Assembly: GCF_900637195.1 (NCBI RefSeq)
Contig: NZ_LR134356.1
Coordinates: 5,828,001-5,892,000 of the forward strand
From: Mycolicibacterium aurum
GTDB lineage: Bacteria; Actinomycetota; Actinomycetes; Mycobacteriales; Mycobacteriaceae
Length of the DNA stretch: 64,000 bases
Direction of reading: 5' to 3'
A program made the translations under genes and the position numbers. The notes under the pieces were generated by a model. That model was given only the letters and a program-made list of their open reading frames with translations. It had not been told where the DNA came from and ran no database searches. Position 1 is the first letter of the stretch. Every line of letters begins with the position of its first letter. Below are positions 17,156-26,160 of this stretch, piece after piece.

Positions 17156-19690
17156 ATGACCGTTCCCCTGATCGACGACCCGCGCGACCTGTCCGCACTG
17201 CGCGCCATGGGCGCCGATGCCGACGAGCTGTTCACCGCGTTCGCGGCCTGGGCCGAGGCGGCCGGCACGCCGCTGTATCCCGCGCAGGAAGAGGCGCTGA
17301 TCGAGCTGGTCAGCGGGGCGAACGTCATCCTGGCCACCCCGACGGGGTCGGGTAAATCGCTGGTGGCGACGGGCGCCCAGTTCGCGGCGCTGGCGGCGGG
17401 CCGGCGCAGCTACTACACCGCACCCATCAAGGCCCTGGTCAGTGAGAAGTTCTTCGCCCTGTGCGACGTGTTCGGCGCCGCCAATGTCGGCATGCTCACC
17501 GGGGACGCCGCAGTCAACGCGGGCGCACCGATCATCGCGTGCACCGCGGAGATCCTGGCGAACATCGCGCTGAGGGAGGGCGAGTCGGCAGACATCGGTT
17601 TGTGTGTGCTGGACGAGTTCCACTTCTACGGCGACCCCGACCGCGGCTGGGCGTGGCAGGTGCCGCTGCTCGAGCTGCCCCACGCGCAGTTCCTGTTGAT
17701 GTCGGCGACGCTGGGCGACGTCACCTTTCTTCGCGACGACCTGTCCCGGCGCACCGGCAGACCCACGGCGCTGGTGGCCAACGCCGAGCGGCCCGTCCCG
17801 CTGTACTACTCGTACGCGTCCACCCCCATGCACGAAACCATCCAGGACCTCGTCGACACCAAGCAGTCCCCGATCTACGTCGTGCACTTCACCCAGGCCT
17901 CGGCGCTCGAGCGGGCGCAGGCGCTCATGAGCGTCAACGTCAGCTCCAAGGAGGAGAAGGCGGCGATCGCGGACATGATCGGCGCGTTCCGGTTCTCCAC
18001 GGCATTCGGTTCGACGCTGTCCCGACTCGTCCGCCACGGCATCGGGGTGCACCACGCAGGCATGCTGCCCAAGTACCGGCGCCTGGTCGAACAGCTGGCC
18101 CAGGCGGGGCTGCTCAAGGTGATCTGCGGCACCGACACCCTGGGCGTGGGGATCAATGTCCCCATCCGGACCGTGGTGTTCTCGGCGCTGTCCAAGTACG
18201 ACGGCGTGCGCACCCGGCTGCTACAGGCGCGGGAGTTCCATCAGATCGCCGGGCGGGCCGGGCGGGCCGGCTACGACACTGCGGGCACCGTCGTCGTGCA
18301 GGCACCCGATCACGAGGTGGAGAACCTCAAACAGTTCGCGAAGGTTGCCGACGATCCGAAGAAGCGCCGGAAGCTGGTGCGCCGCAAGGTGCCCGAGGGG
18401 ATGGTGCCGTGGAGCGAGTCGACGATGACCAGATTGGTCGACGCGGTCCCGGAGCCGCTGACGAGCAACATGCGGGTGTCGACGGCGATGGTTCTCGACG
18501 TCGTCGACCGCCCCGGCGATCCGTTCGCGGCGATGCGCCGGCTGCTCACCGACAACCACGAGCCCCGCAAGCGCCAGCTCCGACTGATCCGCGAGGCCGT
18601 CGGCATCGCCCGGTCGCTGCTGCAGGCCGGGGTGGTGGAACGGCTCGCCGAGCCCGAACCCGACGGGCGGCGATACCGATTGACCGTGGACCTGCCGCAC
18701 GATTTCGCGCTGAACCAACCCCTGTCGACGTTCGCGCTTGCGGCGATCGGTCTGCTCGATGCGTCCGCTGAGACCTATGCGCTGGACATCGTCTCGGTCA
18801 TCGAGTCGACTCTGGAGGACACCCGGCAGATCCTGGCGGCACAGCTGAACAAAGCCAGGGGCGAGGCCGTGGCGCAGATGAAGGCCGACGGGATCGAGTA
18901 CGACGAGCGCATGGAGCTGCTCGACGACGTCAGCTATCCCAAGCCGCTGGAGGAGCTGCTGGGACACGCGTTCGAGGTGTACGCGCAAAGCAATCCGTGG
19001 GCGGCCGACGCCAGGTTGTCGCCGAAGTCCGTCGTGCGGGAGATGTGGGAGCGGGCGTTCACGTTTCGGGAGTACGTCAGCGTCTACGGGCTCGTCCGCT
19101 CGGAGGGCGCGGTGCTGCGGTATCTGTCCGACGCGTTCAAGGCGTTGCGATCTGGGGTGCCCGCCGCAGCCAGGACAGAGGAACTGACAGACATCGTCGA
19201 ATGGCTCGGCGAGCTTGTCCGGCAAGTGGATTCGAGCCTGCTCGACGAGTGGGAACAGCTGACCAGCCCTGATCAGCCGCTCGACGCACCCGTGTCGGTT
19301 CCGGCCCGGCCGCGTCCGCTGACCGGCAACGAACGGGCGTTCACGGCGATGGTGCGCAACGCCCTGTTCCGGCGGGTGGAGTTGTTCGCCCGCGACCGTT
19401 GGGACGAGCTCGCGGCGCTGGACGGCCGGTCCGGCTGGACCGCGCAGCGCTGGCAGGAGGTCGGGGACGCGTACTTCGCCGAGCACGACGACGTGGGGAC
19501 TGGCGCCGACGCACGGGGACCCGCCCTGCTGATCATCGACCGGCAACCCGAGGTGTGGCGGGTCCGGCAGATTCTCGACGACCCTGCGGGCGACCACGAC
19601 TGGGGATTCGAGGTGGAGGTGGATCTCGCCGCCTCCGACGAGGAGGGGGCGGCGGTGCTGCACGTGGTGGACGCCGGTCGCATGGACTGA
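17156..19690 (+). CDS. Ski2-like DEAD/DEAH RNA helicase with DUF3516 C-terminus
   Basis: The 844-residue superfamily 2 helicase resembles the mycobacterial protein Rv2917. Motif I is TPTGSGKS (residues 61-68), motif II is DEFH (153-156), motif III is MSAT near 180, motif V is GTDTLGVGINVP near 325, and motif VI is QIAGRAGRAG near 360. The C-terminal half has the DUF3516 region. It is expected to unwind RNA or DNA with ATP; the physiological target is unknown. ATG 17156 is preferred over the adjacent TTG 17153. It is divergent from the acyltransferase, with a TTGACA at 17113-17118 in the gap. Confidence 0.92.
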   Translation: MTVPLIDDPRDLSALRAMGADADELFTAFAAWAEAAGTPLYPAQEEALIELVSGANVILATPTGSGKSLVATGAQFAALAAGRRSYYTAPIKALVSEKFFALCDVFGAANVGMLTGDAAVNAGAPIIACTAEILANIALREGESADIGLCVLDEFHFYGDPDRGWAWQVPLLELPHAQFLLMSATLGDVTFLRDDLSRRTGRPTALVANAERPVPLYYSYASTPMHETIQDLVDTKQSPIYVVHFTQASALERAQALMSVNVSSKEEKAAIADMIGAFRFSTAFGSTLSRLVRHGIGVHHAGMLPKYRRLVEQLAQAGLLKVICGTDTLGVGINVPIRTVVFSALSKYDGVRTRLLQAREFHQIAGRAGRAGYDTAGTVVVQAPDHEVENLKQFAKVADDPKKRRKLVRRKVPEGMVPWSESTMTRLVDAVPEPLTSNMRVSTAMVLDVVDRPGDPFAAMRRLLTDNHEPRKRQLRLIREAVGIARSLLQAGVVERLAEPEPDGRRYRLTVDLPHDFALNQPLSTFALAAIGLLDASAETYALDIVSVIESTLEDTRQILAAQLNKARGEAVAQMKADGIEYDERMELLDDVSYPKPLEELLGHAFEVYAQSNPWAADARLSPKSVVREMWERAFTFREYVSVYGLVRSEGAVLRYLSDAFKALRSGVPAAARTEELTDIVEWLGELVRQVDSSLLDEWEQLTSPDQPLDAPVSVPARPRPLTGNERAFTAMVRNALFRRVELFARDRWDELAALDGRSGWTAQRWQEVGDAYFAEHDDVGTGADARGPALLIIDRQPEVWRVRQILDDPAGDHDWGFEVEVDLAASDEEGAAVLHVVDAGRMD

Positions 19691-19714
19691 CGCCGAGGGG
19701 GTACAACGTTGATC

Positions 19715-20473
19715 ATGAATGCACCGGTCACCCCCGAAGCCGAGCATGCGGTCGCCGACATCGCCCAGCGCCACGGGCTGTCGCGGGAGGCCGTGCTGGC
19801 GATGTTGTTCGCGCTCCGGGCCGGCGGCGGCACCATGGCCCAGTTCGACATTCCTGAGCTCGGCGGGTCCGGTCAGTGGATGCGCGGCGGGATGACGATG
19901 GTGGGGAACATGTTCGACAATGCGCTCAAGGCCCGCGTCGACGCCGTGTGCAACGAGCTGGCGCAGCTGTGCGCGACGACGACGGTGTTTCCCACCGCGT
20001 CCGCCGGCGGCGGGTCCGGCGCGGGCGGTACCTGGTGGCCGTCGGACCTCGGCGTGCCGAGCTCAACCGGCGGGCAGAACGACACCCGCTACGCCGTCTT
20101 CCCGGGCGCCCGACGGCTGGCCCTCCACATGAACGGGGTCACAAGGGTTTTCGATACGGGCGAGCACCGGATTGGCGGCGTGCAACAGCAACAGGGCGGC
20201 CCTTCCGGCTCGGTCACCTTCACCAGCCAACTGGGCACCTTCGGCGTCTCGAGCCTGCGCGAGATCGGCGACGAGGCGCCGGCCACCGCTCCCCCAGCAG
20301 CGGCACCCGCGCCCCCGCCTCCCGCTGCCCCTGCGCCTGCTTCCGCGCCCGCTTCCGGCAACACGGCCGACATCATCGCGGCCATCGAGTCGCTGGCCGG
20401 CCTCCACGCGCGCGGAATCCTGTCCGACGAGGAGTTCACGGCCAAGAAGACAGAGCTGCTCGGCCGGCTCTGA
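19715..20473 (+). CDS. SHOCT-domain hypothetical protein
   Basis: The 252-residue protein has no named catalytic domain. Its N-terminal 60 residues form a helical region (HGLSREAVLAMLFALRAGGG), followed by a Gly/Ser-rich stretch, a beta-rich middle (TRYAVFPGARRLALHM), a 35-residue Pro/Ala linker near 185-220, and a C-terminal SHOCT motif (LAGLHARGILSDEEFTAKK). SHOCT is a short oligomerisation helix pair often placed at the end of shock- or membrane-related proteins. TTG 19709 has better spacing (6 bases) from GAGGGGGT than ATG 19715 (12 bases), so the start is uncertain by two codons. It follows the helicase closely. Confidence 0.8.
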   Translation: MNAPVTPEAEHAVADIAQRHGLSREAVLAMLFALRAGGGTMAQFDIPELGGSGQWMRGGMTMVGNMFDNALKARVDAVCNELAQLCATTTVFPTASAGGGSGAGGTWWPSDLGVPSSTGGQNDTRYAVFPGARRLALHMNGVTRVFDTGEHRIGGVQQQQGGPSGSVTFTSQLGTFGVSSLREIGDEAPATAPPAAAPAPPPPAAPAPASAPASGNTADIIAAIESLAGLHARGILSDEEFTAKKTELLGRL

Positions 20474-20609
20474 GCGACGGTGTGACGGCGCTCTCTGTCC
20501 GCAAAATCACACGTCAGCGGTTTGATTTACCTGGATGTAACACGGACCATGGAGTAGTCCGGCCGATGGGCGATCCTCACTCGCGCCGGACCCCAAACCA
20601 CAGAAACAC

Positions 20610-20624
20610 CCCCGGGATCCGGGG
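20610..20624 (+). promoter_or_regulatory. GC-rich stem-loop in leader of small basic protein gene
   Basis: CCCCGG (20610-20615) and CCGGGG (20619-20624) form a perfect 6-bp stem with a GAT loop. It lies 8 bases upstream of the AAGGAG ribosome site of the gene at 20647. It could slow translation or protect the message; no riboswitch family is recognised. Confidence 0.4.
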
Positions 20625-20646
20625 AATCAACAAGGAGTGCCCGACC

Positions 20647-20790
20647 ATGTCTTTCGCGAAGAACCGCGCTGCTCGCCAGATCGCTCGAGATCGGCGACGC
20701 CTCTACGCGCGGATCGCGACGATGCCCCACTCGACGGTCCGCGAAGAGCTGATCGCCGTGGCGCAGCGGTACGAGCACGGCGAGCACTAG
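20647..20790 (+). CDS. Small basic protein, 47 residues, unknown function
   Basis: The ORF starts at ATG 20647, with AAGGAG (20632-20637) 9 bases upstream, and encodes an Arg-rich helical peptide (MSFAKNRAARQIARDRRRLY then ARIATMPHSTVREELIAVAQ). The first 20 residues are strongly basic and amphipathic, and the second half looks like a short helix. I recognise no named family. Arg-rich composition could mean nucleic-acid or ribosome binding. The leader from 20474 is about 170 bases long and contains a GC hairpin, more than expected for a chance ORF. Confidence 0.65.
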   Translation: MSFAKNRAARQIARDRRRLYARIATMPHSTVREELIAVAQRYEHGEH

Positions 20791-20879
20791 CCCCAGGCAC
20801 CACCTGTCGGCGCATCTATCTGTTAGATGCTGCACGCCAATAGCATTCGTCTCTGACAAGTTCGCGCGCTCGCGTTGGG

Positions 20880-20906
20880 TTATCCCCAATGCGGAGTTCA
20901 TCCACA
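20880..20906. promoter_or_regulatory. Two DnaA-box-like 9-mers upstream of HNH gene
   Basis: TTATCCCCA (20880-20888) and TCATCCACA (20898-20906) each differ by one base from the DnaA box TTATCCACA, and their starts are 18 bp apart on the same strand. They sit in the leader of the DUF222/HNH gene. Two 8/9 matches can arise by chance, and no AT-rich unwinding element is present, so an origin is unlikely. Confidence 0.25.
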
Positions 20907-20958
20907 GATCGACGCGGCGACGTGGCAGGGCGTTGGATGCGCGCCTAGATTCGAAAGT

Positions 20959-22722
20959 GTGTTCGACGAACTTCTGGCCGCTGTTGCGGGGGCGCGTACC
21001 CCGGGATCGGGAGTCCGTGCGTGTGCCCGGCTGGAGAATGCGGCCTGCTCTGCGCGGTTAACGCATATGGCCGACATGCTCGCCGCCGCCTACGCGGTAT
21101 CGGGATCGGCCCATCGTGAGCAGTGGCGCGTCGACAATTGGAGCGCGGTGTGCGCCCAGATCGGCGCTGCCCACGCGGTGACCAGCGGGGTGGTCAACGG
21201 GCTGCTGATGGATGCGGTCACGCTGCGTGAACGGCTACCCAGGGTGGGCGCGGTCTTCGCCGAGGGCTTGATCGCGTATCGGCTTGTCCATCTGATCTGC
21301 GCGCGCACGATGTTGGTCACGGACCCAGAGGCCTTGCGGGCCGTGGATAACGAACTGGCGGACCAGCTGCGCCAGTGGGGTGCGAAGTCGATGGACCAGG
21401 CCGAGCGTGACATCGACACCCTGGTGCTGTGCCACGACCCCGATGCGGTACGCCGCACCGAGTCCAGCAACCGCGGCGCCTACGTCGAGGTGAACGCCGC
21501 GCACGCCACCGGAACCGCATATGTGTCAGCGACGGTGTCGCTGACCGACGGTGAGGCGTTCGACCGCCGCGCTGATGCGCTGGCGCGCACGGTATGTGCA
21601 CGCGATCCCCGCACCCTCGACCAGCGCCGCGGCGCTGCGTTGGGGGCCATGGGATTCGGCTGGGACCGGCTGCCGTGCATGTGCGAGAACGACGACTGCG
21701 ACGCCGCCGCCAAACCTCCGGTAGGTGGCGTGGTTGTCCACGTTGTCGTGCGCCAGGACACCCTCGACGCGGGCGAACCCGACGGGCCAAGCAATCCTGG
21801 CGGCCCAAGCGACCCCGACGGCATTCCGCAGAACCCTTCTGATCCACAACACACCGGCGTTCCCGGTGGCGGTCCGGAGGGCGCAGAGGATTCCCAGGGC
21901 CGCCCGGAGACCGCTGACAACGTCGACGGCCATGCCGACGGTACTCCTGATCCGGCAGGCGCTCACCGTCTGGAGCCCGAAACCACCTCCACCACAACCG
22001 AACCGACCGCCGATCAGCAGCCTTGCCCGGCCGCCGCCAGCCTGACAGCCCAACGCCGCGCCCTCGTCGGTGACAACCCGCCGCTGCTGCCCAAACCCTG
22101 GTACTCCTACACCTTGCGGGGGCTGCTGGCCGCGCTCACGGACGGACCAGGGCAGTTCAGCACCGCCGGCCCCGCCGCCATCCTCGGCGGCGCGGTCATC
22201 CCGGCTCCAGTGGCAGCGCAACTCGCGATGCACGCCACCATCCGGCCGCTCATCCACCCCGGACAGGCCCCACCCGAACCGCGATACCGGCCGTCGCGCA
22301 CGCTCGCAGAGTTCATCCGCTGCCGCGATCAGACATGCCGCTTTCCCGGCTGCACACGACCAGCCACGATCACCGACATCGACCACACGATTCCATACCC
22401 GTACGGGCCCACCTGTGCATCGAATCTGGTCTGCCTGTGCCGAGAACACCACCTGCTCAAAACATTCTGGCCCGGCTGGTCCACCCAGCAGTTCCCCGAC
22501 GGAACCCTCGTCTGGACCGACCCCGAGGGCCAGCGCTGCACCACCTATCCCGGCAGCCGCCTGCTGTTCCCCGAACTCTGCGCACCCACCGCCGCCGTCG
22601 TGAATCCACGGCGCCCACCGCCCAAACACACCGCAGGCCTCACCATGCCGAAGCGGACCATCACCCGCGCAGACGCACGCAGACAGCGCATCGACGACGA
22701 ACGACGACTCAATGCCGCTTAG
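20959..22722 (+). CDS. DUF222/HNH endonuclease domain protein (13E12 repeat family)
   Basis: The 587-residue protein has the actinobacterial 13E12 layout. An N-terminal DUF222 helical domain (VFDELLAAVAGART to about 240) is followed by a Pro/Gly/Asp-rich linker at about 265-345, then a C-terminal HNH nuclease motif: CRFPGCTRPATITDIDH, PYPYGPTCASNLVCLCREHH. The His, Asn and His ligands and the two Cys pairs are intact. GTG 20959 is chosen because DUF222 proteins typically begin with this FDELLAAV block; an in-frame TTG at 20875 would extend it into a DnaA-box-like leader. Members are multicopy and suspected of mobility, but no transposon ends are seen. Confidence 0.9.
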   Translation: MFDELLAAVAGARTPGSGVRACARLENAACSARLTHMADMLAAAYAVSGSAHREQWRVDNWSAVCAQIGAAHAVTSGVVNGLLMDAVTLRERLPRVGAVFAEGLIAYRLVHLICARTMLVTDPEALRAVDNELADQLRQWGAKSMDQAERDIDTLVLCHDPDAVRRTESSNRGAYVEVNAAHATGTAYVSATVSLTDGEAFDRRADALARTVCARDPRTLDQRRGAALGAMGFGWDRLPCMCENDDCDAAAKPPVGGVVVHVVVRQDTLDAGEPDGPSNPGGPSDPDGIPQNPSDPQHTGVPGGGPEGAEDSQGRPETADNVDGHADGTPDPAGAHRLEPETTSTTTEPTADQQPCPAAASLTAQRRALVGDNPPLLPKPWYSYTLRGLLAALTDGPGQFSTAGPAAILGGAVIPAPVAAQLAMHATIRPLIHPGQAPPEPRYRPSRTLAEFIRCRDQTCRFPGCTRPATITDIDHTIPYPYGPTCASNLVCLCREHHLLKTFWPGWSTQQFPDGTLVWTDPEGQRCTTYPGSRLLFPELCAPTAAVVNPRRPPPKHTAGLTMPKRTITRADARRQRIDDERRLNAA

Positions 22723-22738
22723 GGCATTGCACCTGGCG

Positions 22739-23569
22739 CTAGCCGCGGTACAGCGCGACCTGCTCGGCGTACTGATCGAGCAGGCGCAGCGAGTGGTCCA
22801 ACGGCTTGGTCGGCAACAGCAGATTCAGCTGGCCGAAACCGAGATCCTCAGCGGCACTCCAGTAATCGGCGTCGACCGGCGCACCGAACATGGACAGCGG
22901 CACCTGATGGCTCGCGCCGTCGCGGATCTGGTCGATCCGCCGCTGCAGCCTGTCCACGGGAAGCGGGTTGGAGATCCAGCCCGCCCCGTGGCGGATGACG
23001 CGCTTGACGGTGGCGTCCGAGTCACCGCCGATGAGGATCGGCGGGTGCGGTTTCTGGACCGGCTTCGGGCGCGAGTAGGACGCGTCGAAATCGACGTACT
23101 TGCCGTGGTATTCCGCGGGTTCGCTGGTCCACAGCGCCTTGATGGCCTCGATGCGCTCGTCCAGTAGTGCCCCGCGCGTCTTGGGGTCGGTGCCGTGATG
23201 GCGCAGCTCTTCGATGTTCCAGCCGGCCCCCACACCGAACACGAAGCGGCCGTTGGAGATCAGGTCGATGCTGGCCGCCTCTTTGGCCGTGATGATCGGA
23301 TCGCGCTGAATGAGCAGCGCGATACCGGTGACCAGTTGGATGGTGGAGGTCACGGCGGCCGCCGCAGCCAGCGTGACGAACGGGTCGAGCGTGCGGTAGT
23401 AGATCGACGGCAGCTTCCCTCCGAGCGGGTACGCCGACTCCCGGCTGGCCGGGATGTGGGTGTGCTCGGCGACCGCGAGCGCATCGAATCCCCGCTCCTC
23501 GATGGCACGAGCCAACGACACCGTGTCGATGGTCTCGTCGTTGACGAACGTGGAGATACCGAATTTCAT
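22739..23569 (-). CDS. LLM class F420-dependent oxidoreductase
   Basis: The 276-residue protein belongs to the luciferase-like monooxygenase superfamily, in the group that uses the deazaflavin F420 (TIGR03619-type). The N-terminal MKFGISTF strand, AVAEHTHIP near residue 35, and LVTGIALLIQRDPIITAKEAASIDLISNGRFVFGVGAG segments mark the TIM barrel and the F420-binding bulge. The C-terminal PILIGGDSDATVKRV is also usual. It probably reduces or oxidises a small organic substrate. It lies 61 bases downstream of the amidase in the same direction. Confidence 0.9.
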   Translation of the reverse strand: MKFGISTFVNDETIDTVSLARAIEERGFDALAVAEHTHIPASRESAYPLGGKLPSIYYRTLDPFVTLAAAAAVTSTIQLVTGIALLIQRDPIITAKEAASIDLISNGRFVFGVGAGWNIEELRHHGTDPKTRGALLDERIEAIKALWTSEPAEYHGKYVDFDASYSRPKPVQKPHPPILIGGDSDATVKRVIRHGAGWISNPLPVDRLQRRIDQIRDGASHQVPLSMFGAPVDADYWSAAEDLGFGQLNLLLPTKPLDHSLRLLDQYAEQVALYRG

Positions 23570-23630
23570 GTGCGGCCCTTCGTCTCAGTGCTCAGGCGCC
23601 GGCAACACGCGCCGAGACAAGGCTATTCCC

Positions 23631-25100
23631 CTAGACCGGCGCCACCCGCCCCGACCACGGCATCGCCTGCTCCAGTTGCGCAGCCAGCTTGACGAGCAGT
23701 GACTCACCGCCGAGCGGTGCGACGAACTGGACCCCCAGGGGCAAGCCCTCCGGCGTCCAGTGCAGTGGCAACGAGATTGCCGGGCGCCCAGTGAGATTCG
23801 CCAACTGGGTGTAGGGCACCCAGTTCAGGTTCTTGTCCACCATGTCGTCGACGATCTTCGTGTACTTCAGGAACCGGGCCGTGCGGGTCTTCAGCAGTGC
23901 GTCGGCCGCGCGGGCCAGCGCCACCGGTAGGTCGAATTCGCCGATGGTCGGCGGCGGAGTGGCCAGCGTGGGGGTCAACAGCAGGTCGTAGGACTCGAAG
24001 AACGTGCTGAGACGCCGGGTGTGCGCGTGCCGGCGTTCCACGGCATCCACATAGTCGACGCTGCTCGTGGCGCGACCGAGCGCCGCCATGATCAACGTGT
24101 CCCGCTCGAACGACTCGTCCCCCGCACCGCTCACCCGTTTGGCTTCGGCCACCTCCCATGCCGCGACGACGAACCAGGTCAGCAGGAAGTCGCGCGCGAG
24201 TTCGGCGTCGTCGTACGGCGCCGCAGGCAGTTCCTCGACGTGGTGGCCCAGGTCGGTCAACGCGCGCACGGTCGCCCCCACCGCGGCGTAGGCCTCGCGG
24301 TGGGGCTTCGGCGTGATCGCCGACGGCACCCGCACGCCGATGCGCAGCGCGCCCGGGTTCTGCCCGACGCACGACGCCAGCGACGCCGGCGGCATGGCGG
24401 GCAGGTAGGGCCCGAACGGTTCCCCACCGCTGATCGCGTCCAGCATTGCCGCGGTGTCACGCACGGTCCGCGACACCACACCCTGCACGGCGGAGCCGTG
24501 CATGGCCTCGCCGGCCAATGGACCCGAAGGCGTCAGACCGCGGCCGGGTTTCAGGCCCACCAGCCCGCAGCACGCCGCGGGGATCCGGATGGACCCGCCA
24601 CCGTCGTTGGCGCCCGCGCACGGGACGATCCCGGCCGCGACGGCCGCGGCCGACCCTCCCGACGAGCCGCCTGGGGTCCGGTTGACGTCCCACGGGTTTC
24701 GTGCCGGGCCCCACGCGAGGGACTCGGTCACCCCTTTCGCGCCGAACTCAGGGGTGTTGGTCTTTCCGAAGATGACGAGCCCTGCGTCGATCCAGCGCTG
24801 CACCACCGTGGCGTGCTCGGCCGCCGGGGTCGACATCAAGGACCGCGAGCCGGCCGACGTGGGCAGCCCCGCGTAGTCCTGCGCAAGGTCCTTGATCAGG
24901 AACGGCACCCCGGCGAAGGGGCCCCGCAGCTGGTCTGTCGGGGCCGCGGGAACGTCGCGCACGATCGCGTTGATCCGCGGATTGACCGCGGCGGCCCGCG
25001 CACGGGCCAGCGTCAGCAACTCCGCCGCGGACACCTCTCCGTCGGCCACCAGCTTCGCCAGCGCGGTGGCGTCGTGTGCGCGGTACTCCTCGAAGTCCAT
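23631..25100 (-). CDS. Amidase signature family enzyme
   Basis: The 489-residue amidase has the Ser-cisSer-Lys triad of the family: PFLIKDLAQDYAG carries the Lys near residue 78, and TPGGSSGGSAAAVAAG with GANDGGGSIRIPA carries both serines. It hydrolyses amides to acid and ammonia in the cytoplasm. ATG 25100 (MDFEEYRAHD) is chosen; the 29-codon extension reaches into the upstream SDR gene. It lies 17 bases after the SDR stop, so it is probably co-transcribed. It could in principle act on amides from the nitrile hydratase 9 kb away, but that is speculation. Confidence 0.92.
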   Translation of the reverse strand: MDFEEYRAHDATALAKLVADGEVSAAELLTLARARAAAVNPRINAIVRDVPAAPTDQLRGPFAGVPFLIKDLAQDYAGLPTSAGSRSLMSTPAAEHATVVQRWIDAGLVIFGKTNTPEFGAKGVTESLAWGPARNPWDVNRTPGGSSGGSAAAVAAGIVPCAGANDGGGSIRIPAACCGLVGLKPGRGLTPSGPLAGEAMHGSAVQGVVSRTVRDTAAMLDAISGGEPFGPYLPAMPPASLASCVGQNPGALRIGVRVPSAITPKPHREAYAAVGATVRALTDLGHHVEELPAAPYDDAELARDFLLTWFVVAAWEVAEAKRVSGAGDESFERDTLIMAALGRATSSVDYVDAVERRHAHTRRLSTFFESYDLLLTPTLATPPPTIGEFDLPVALARAADALLKTRTARFLKYTKIVDDMVDKNLNWVPYTQLANLTGRPAISLPLHWTPEGLPLGVQFVAPLGGESLLVKLAAQLEQAMPWSGRVAPV

Positions 25101-25117
25101 GGCCCGACCGTACGGCC

Positions 25118-25978
25118 TCAGCCCTTCGGTGGGAACGCAACCGGATAGGGCTCCGCGAAGTCGGCCGACCTGCCGACGGCAGCCCACTTGCGGTCCTCGG
25201 CCAGCAGCTGCTCGTCCTGACGTATCGACCCCTCCACGGCGTTGACCCCGATCGGTAGGTGGTAGGGCACCTCGGGACGCCGCGACAGGCGCACGAGGAT
25301 CTCGGCGGCGCGGGACGGATCTCCCGCAGAGACCGCGGGGCTGGTGCGGATGGTCGTCATCGCTCCGACGGTGCCCGCGTAGCGGTCCGGGACGTCGCCG
25401 ATCTCCATCGACGCCCCCGCCCAGTCCGTGGCGAACCCGCTCGGTTCGACGACCAGAACGGTGATGCCGAACGGCGCCGTCTCCGTCTGTAGCACTCGCG
25501 AGAAGCCGTCGATGGCGAATTTCGCCGCCTGATACGAGGCGATGCCCGCAGACCCGCCGACCCGGCCACCCATGGACGAGAACTGGATGATCAGGCCCCC
25601 GCCCTGCTCGCGCAGCACGGGGATGGCGGCCTTCGAGACGTGGTACACGCCCCAGAAGTTCGTCTCGAACTGGGCGCGGAAGTCGGTGTCGTCACCGGTC
25701 TCGATCGGCGCGACGTTGGCATACCCGGCGTTGTTCACGACCACGTCGACGCGCCCGAAGTGTTCCCGGGCCGTGGCGATCGACGTGACTGCCGCGCCGG
25801 CGTCGGTGACATCGAGCGCCAGCGGCAGCACCCGATCGCCGTACTCGGTCACCAGATCGGCCAGCTGCTCGGGGCGCCGGGCGGTGGCGGCGACGCGGTC
25901 TCCCGCCGCCAGCGCAGCGCGCACCAGAGCGCGACCGAAGCCGCGCGACGACCCGGTGACGAACCACACCATGCTCAT
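25118..25978 (-). CDS. SDR family oxidoreductase
   Basis: The 286-residue SDR has TGSSRGFG near residue 8, NNAGYAN near 87, the Ser in IIQFSSMGG, and the catalytic YQAAKFA near 150. An Arg-Arg pair after beta-2 (TARRPEQ) points to NADP(H). The C-terminal 40 residues are longer than a minimal SDR. It is the first gene of a minus-strand set with the amidase and the F420 oxidoreductase, and is divergent from a TetR gene that may control it. ATG 25978 or 25972 could be the start. Confidence 0.9.
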   Translation of the reverse strand: MSMVWFVTGSSRGFGRALVRAALAAGDRVAATARRPEQLADLVTEYGDRVLPLALDVTDAGAAVTSIATAREHFGRVDVVVNNAGYANVAPIETGDDTDFRAQFETNFWGVYHVSKAAIPVLREQGGGLIIQFSSMGGRVGGSAGIASYQAAKFAIDGFSRVLQTETAPFGITVLVVEPSGFATDWAGASMEIGDVPDRYAGTVGAMTTIRTSPAVSAGDPSRAAEILVRLSRRPEVPYHLPIGVNAVEGSIRQDEQLLAEDRKWAAVGRSADFAEPYPVAFPPKG

Positions 25979-26070
25979 GATCTCCTCCTCAGCTCGCGAC
26001 GGTGCGCGCGTGCGCAGCCGTGTATCGATCGCCCCGGATCTGTCCGGGTGCCTCCGTGGTGGCCACCTTT

Positions 26071-26092
26071 ACTATCTGAGAGTTTGACTATC
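26071..26092. promoter_or_regulatory. Direct repeat in SDR/TetR divergent region
   Basis: On the minus strand GATAGTCAAA and GATAGTAAAG repeat head-to-tail with a 16-base period (plus-strand ACTATC at 26071-26076 and 26087-26092). The block is AT-rich compared with its surroundings and lies midway between the two divergent starts. It may be a promoter element or regulator site. Confidence 0.4.
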
Positions 26093-26160
26093 ATTTAAGC
26101 TGAACGCGTCGGGTCGAGGTTTTCTTCCACGCCCGGCCCCGAACTTCGAGGGAGTGTCCG

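Noticed and set aside
20880..20906. Replication origin at the DnaA-box-like pair
   Set aside because: Only two imperfect boxes, no AT-rich element and no dnaA or dnaN gene nearby.
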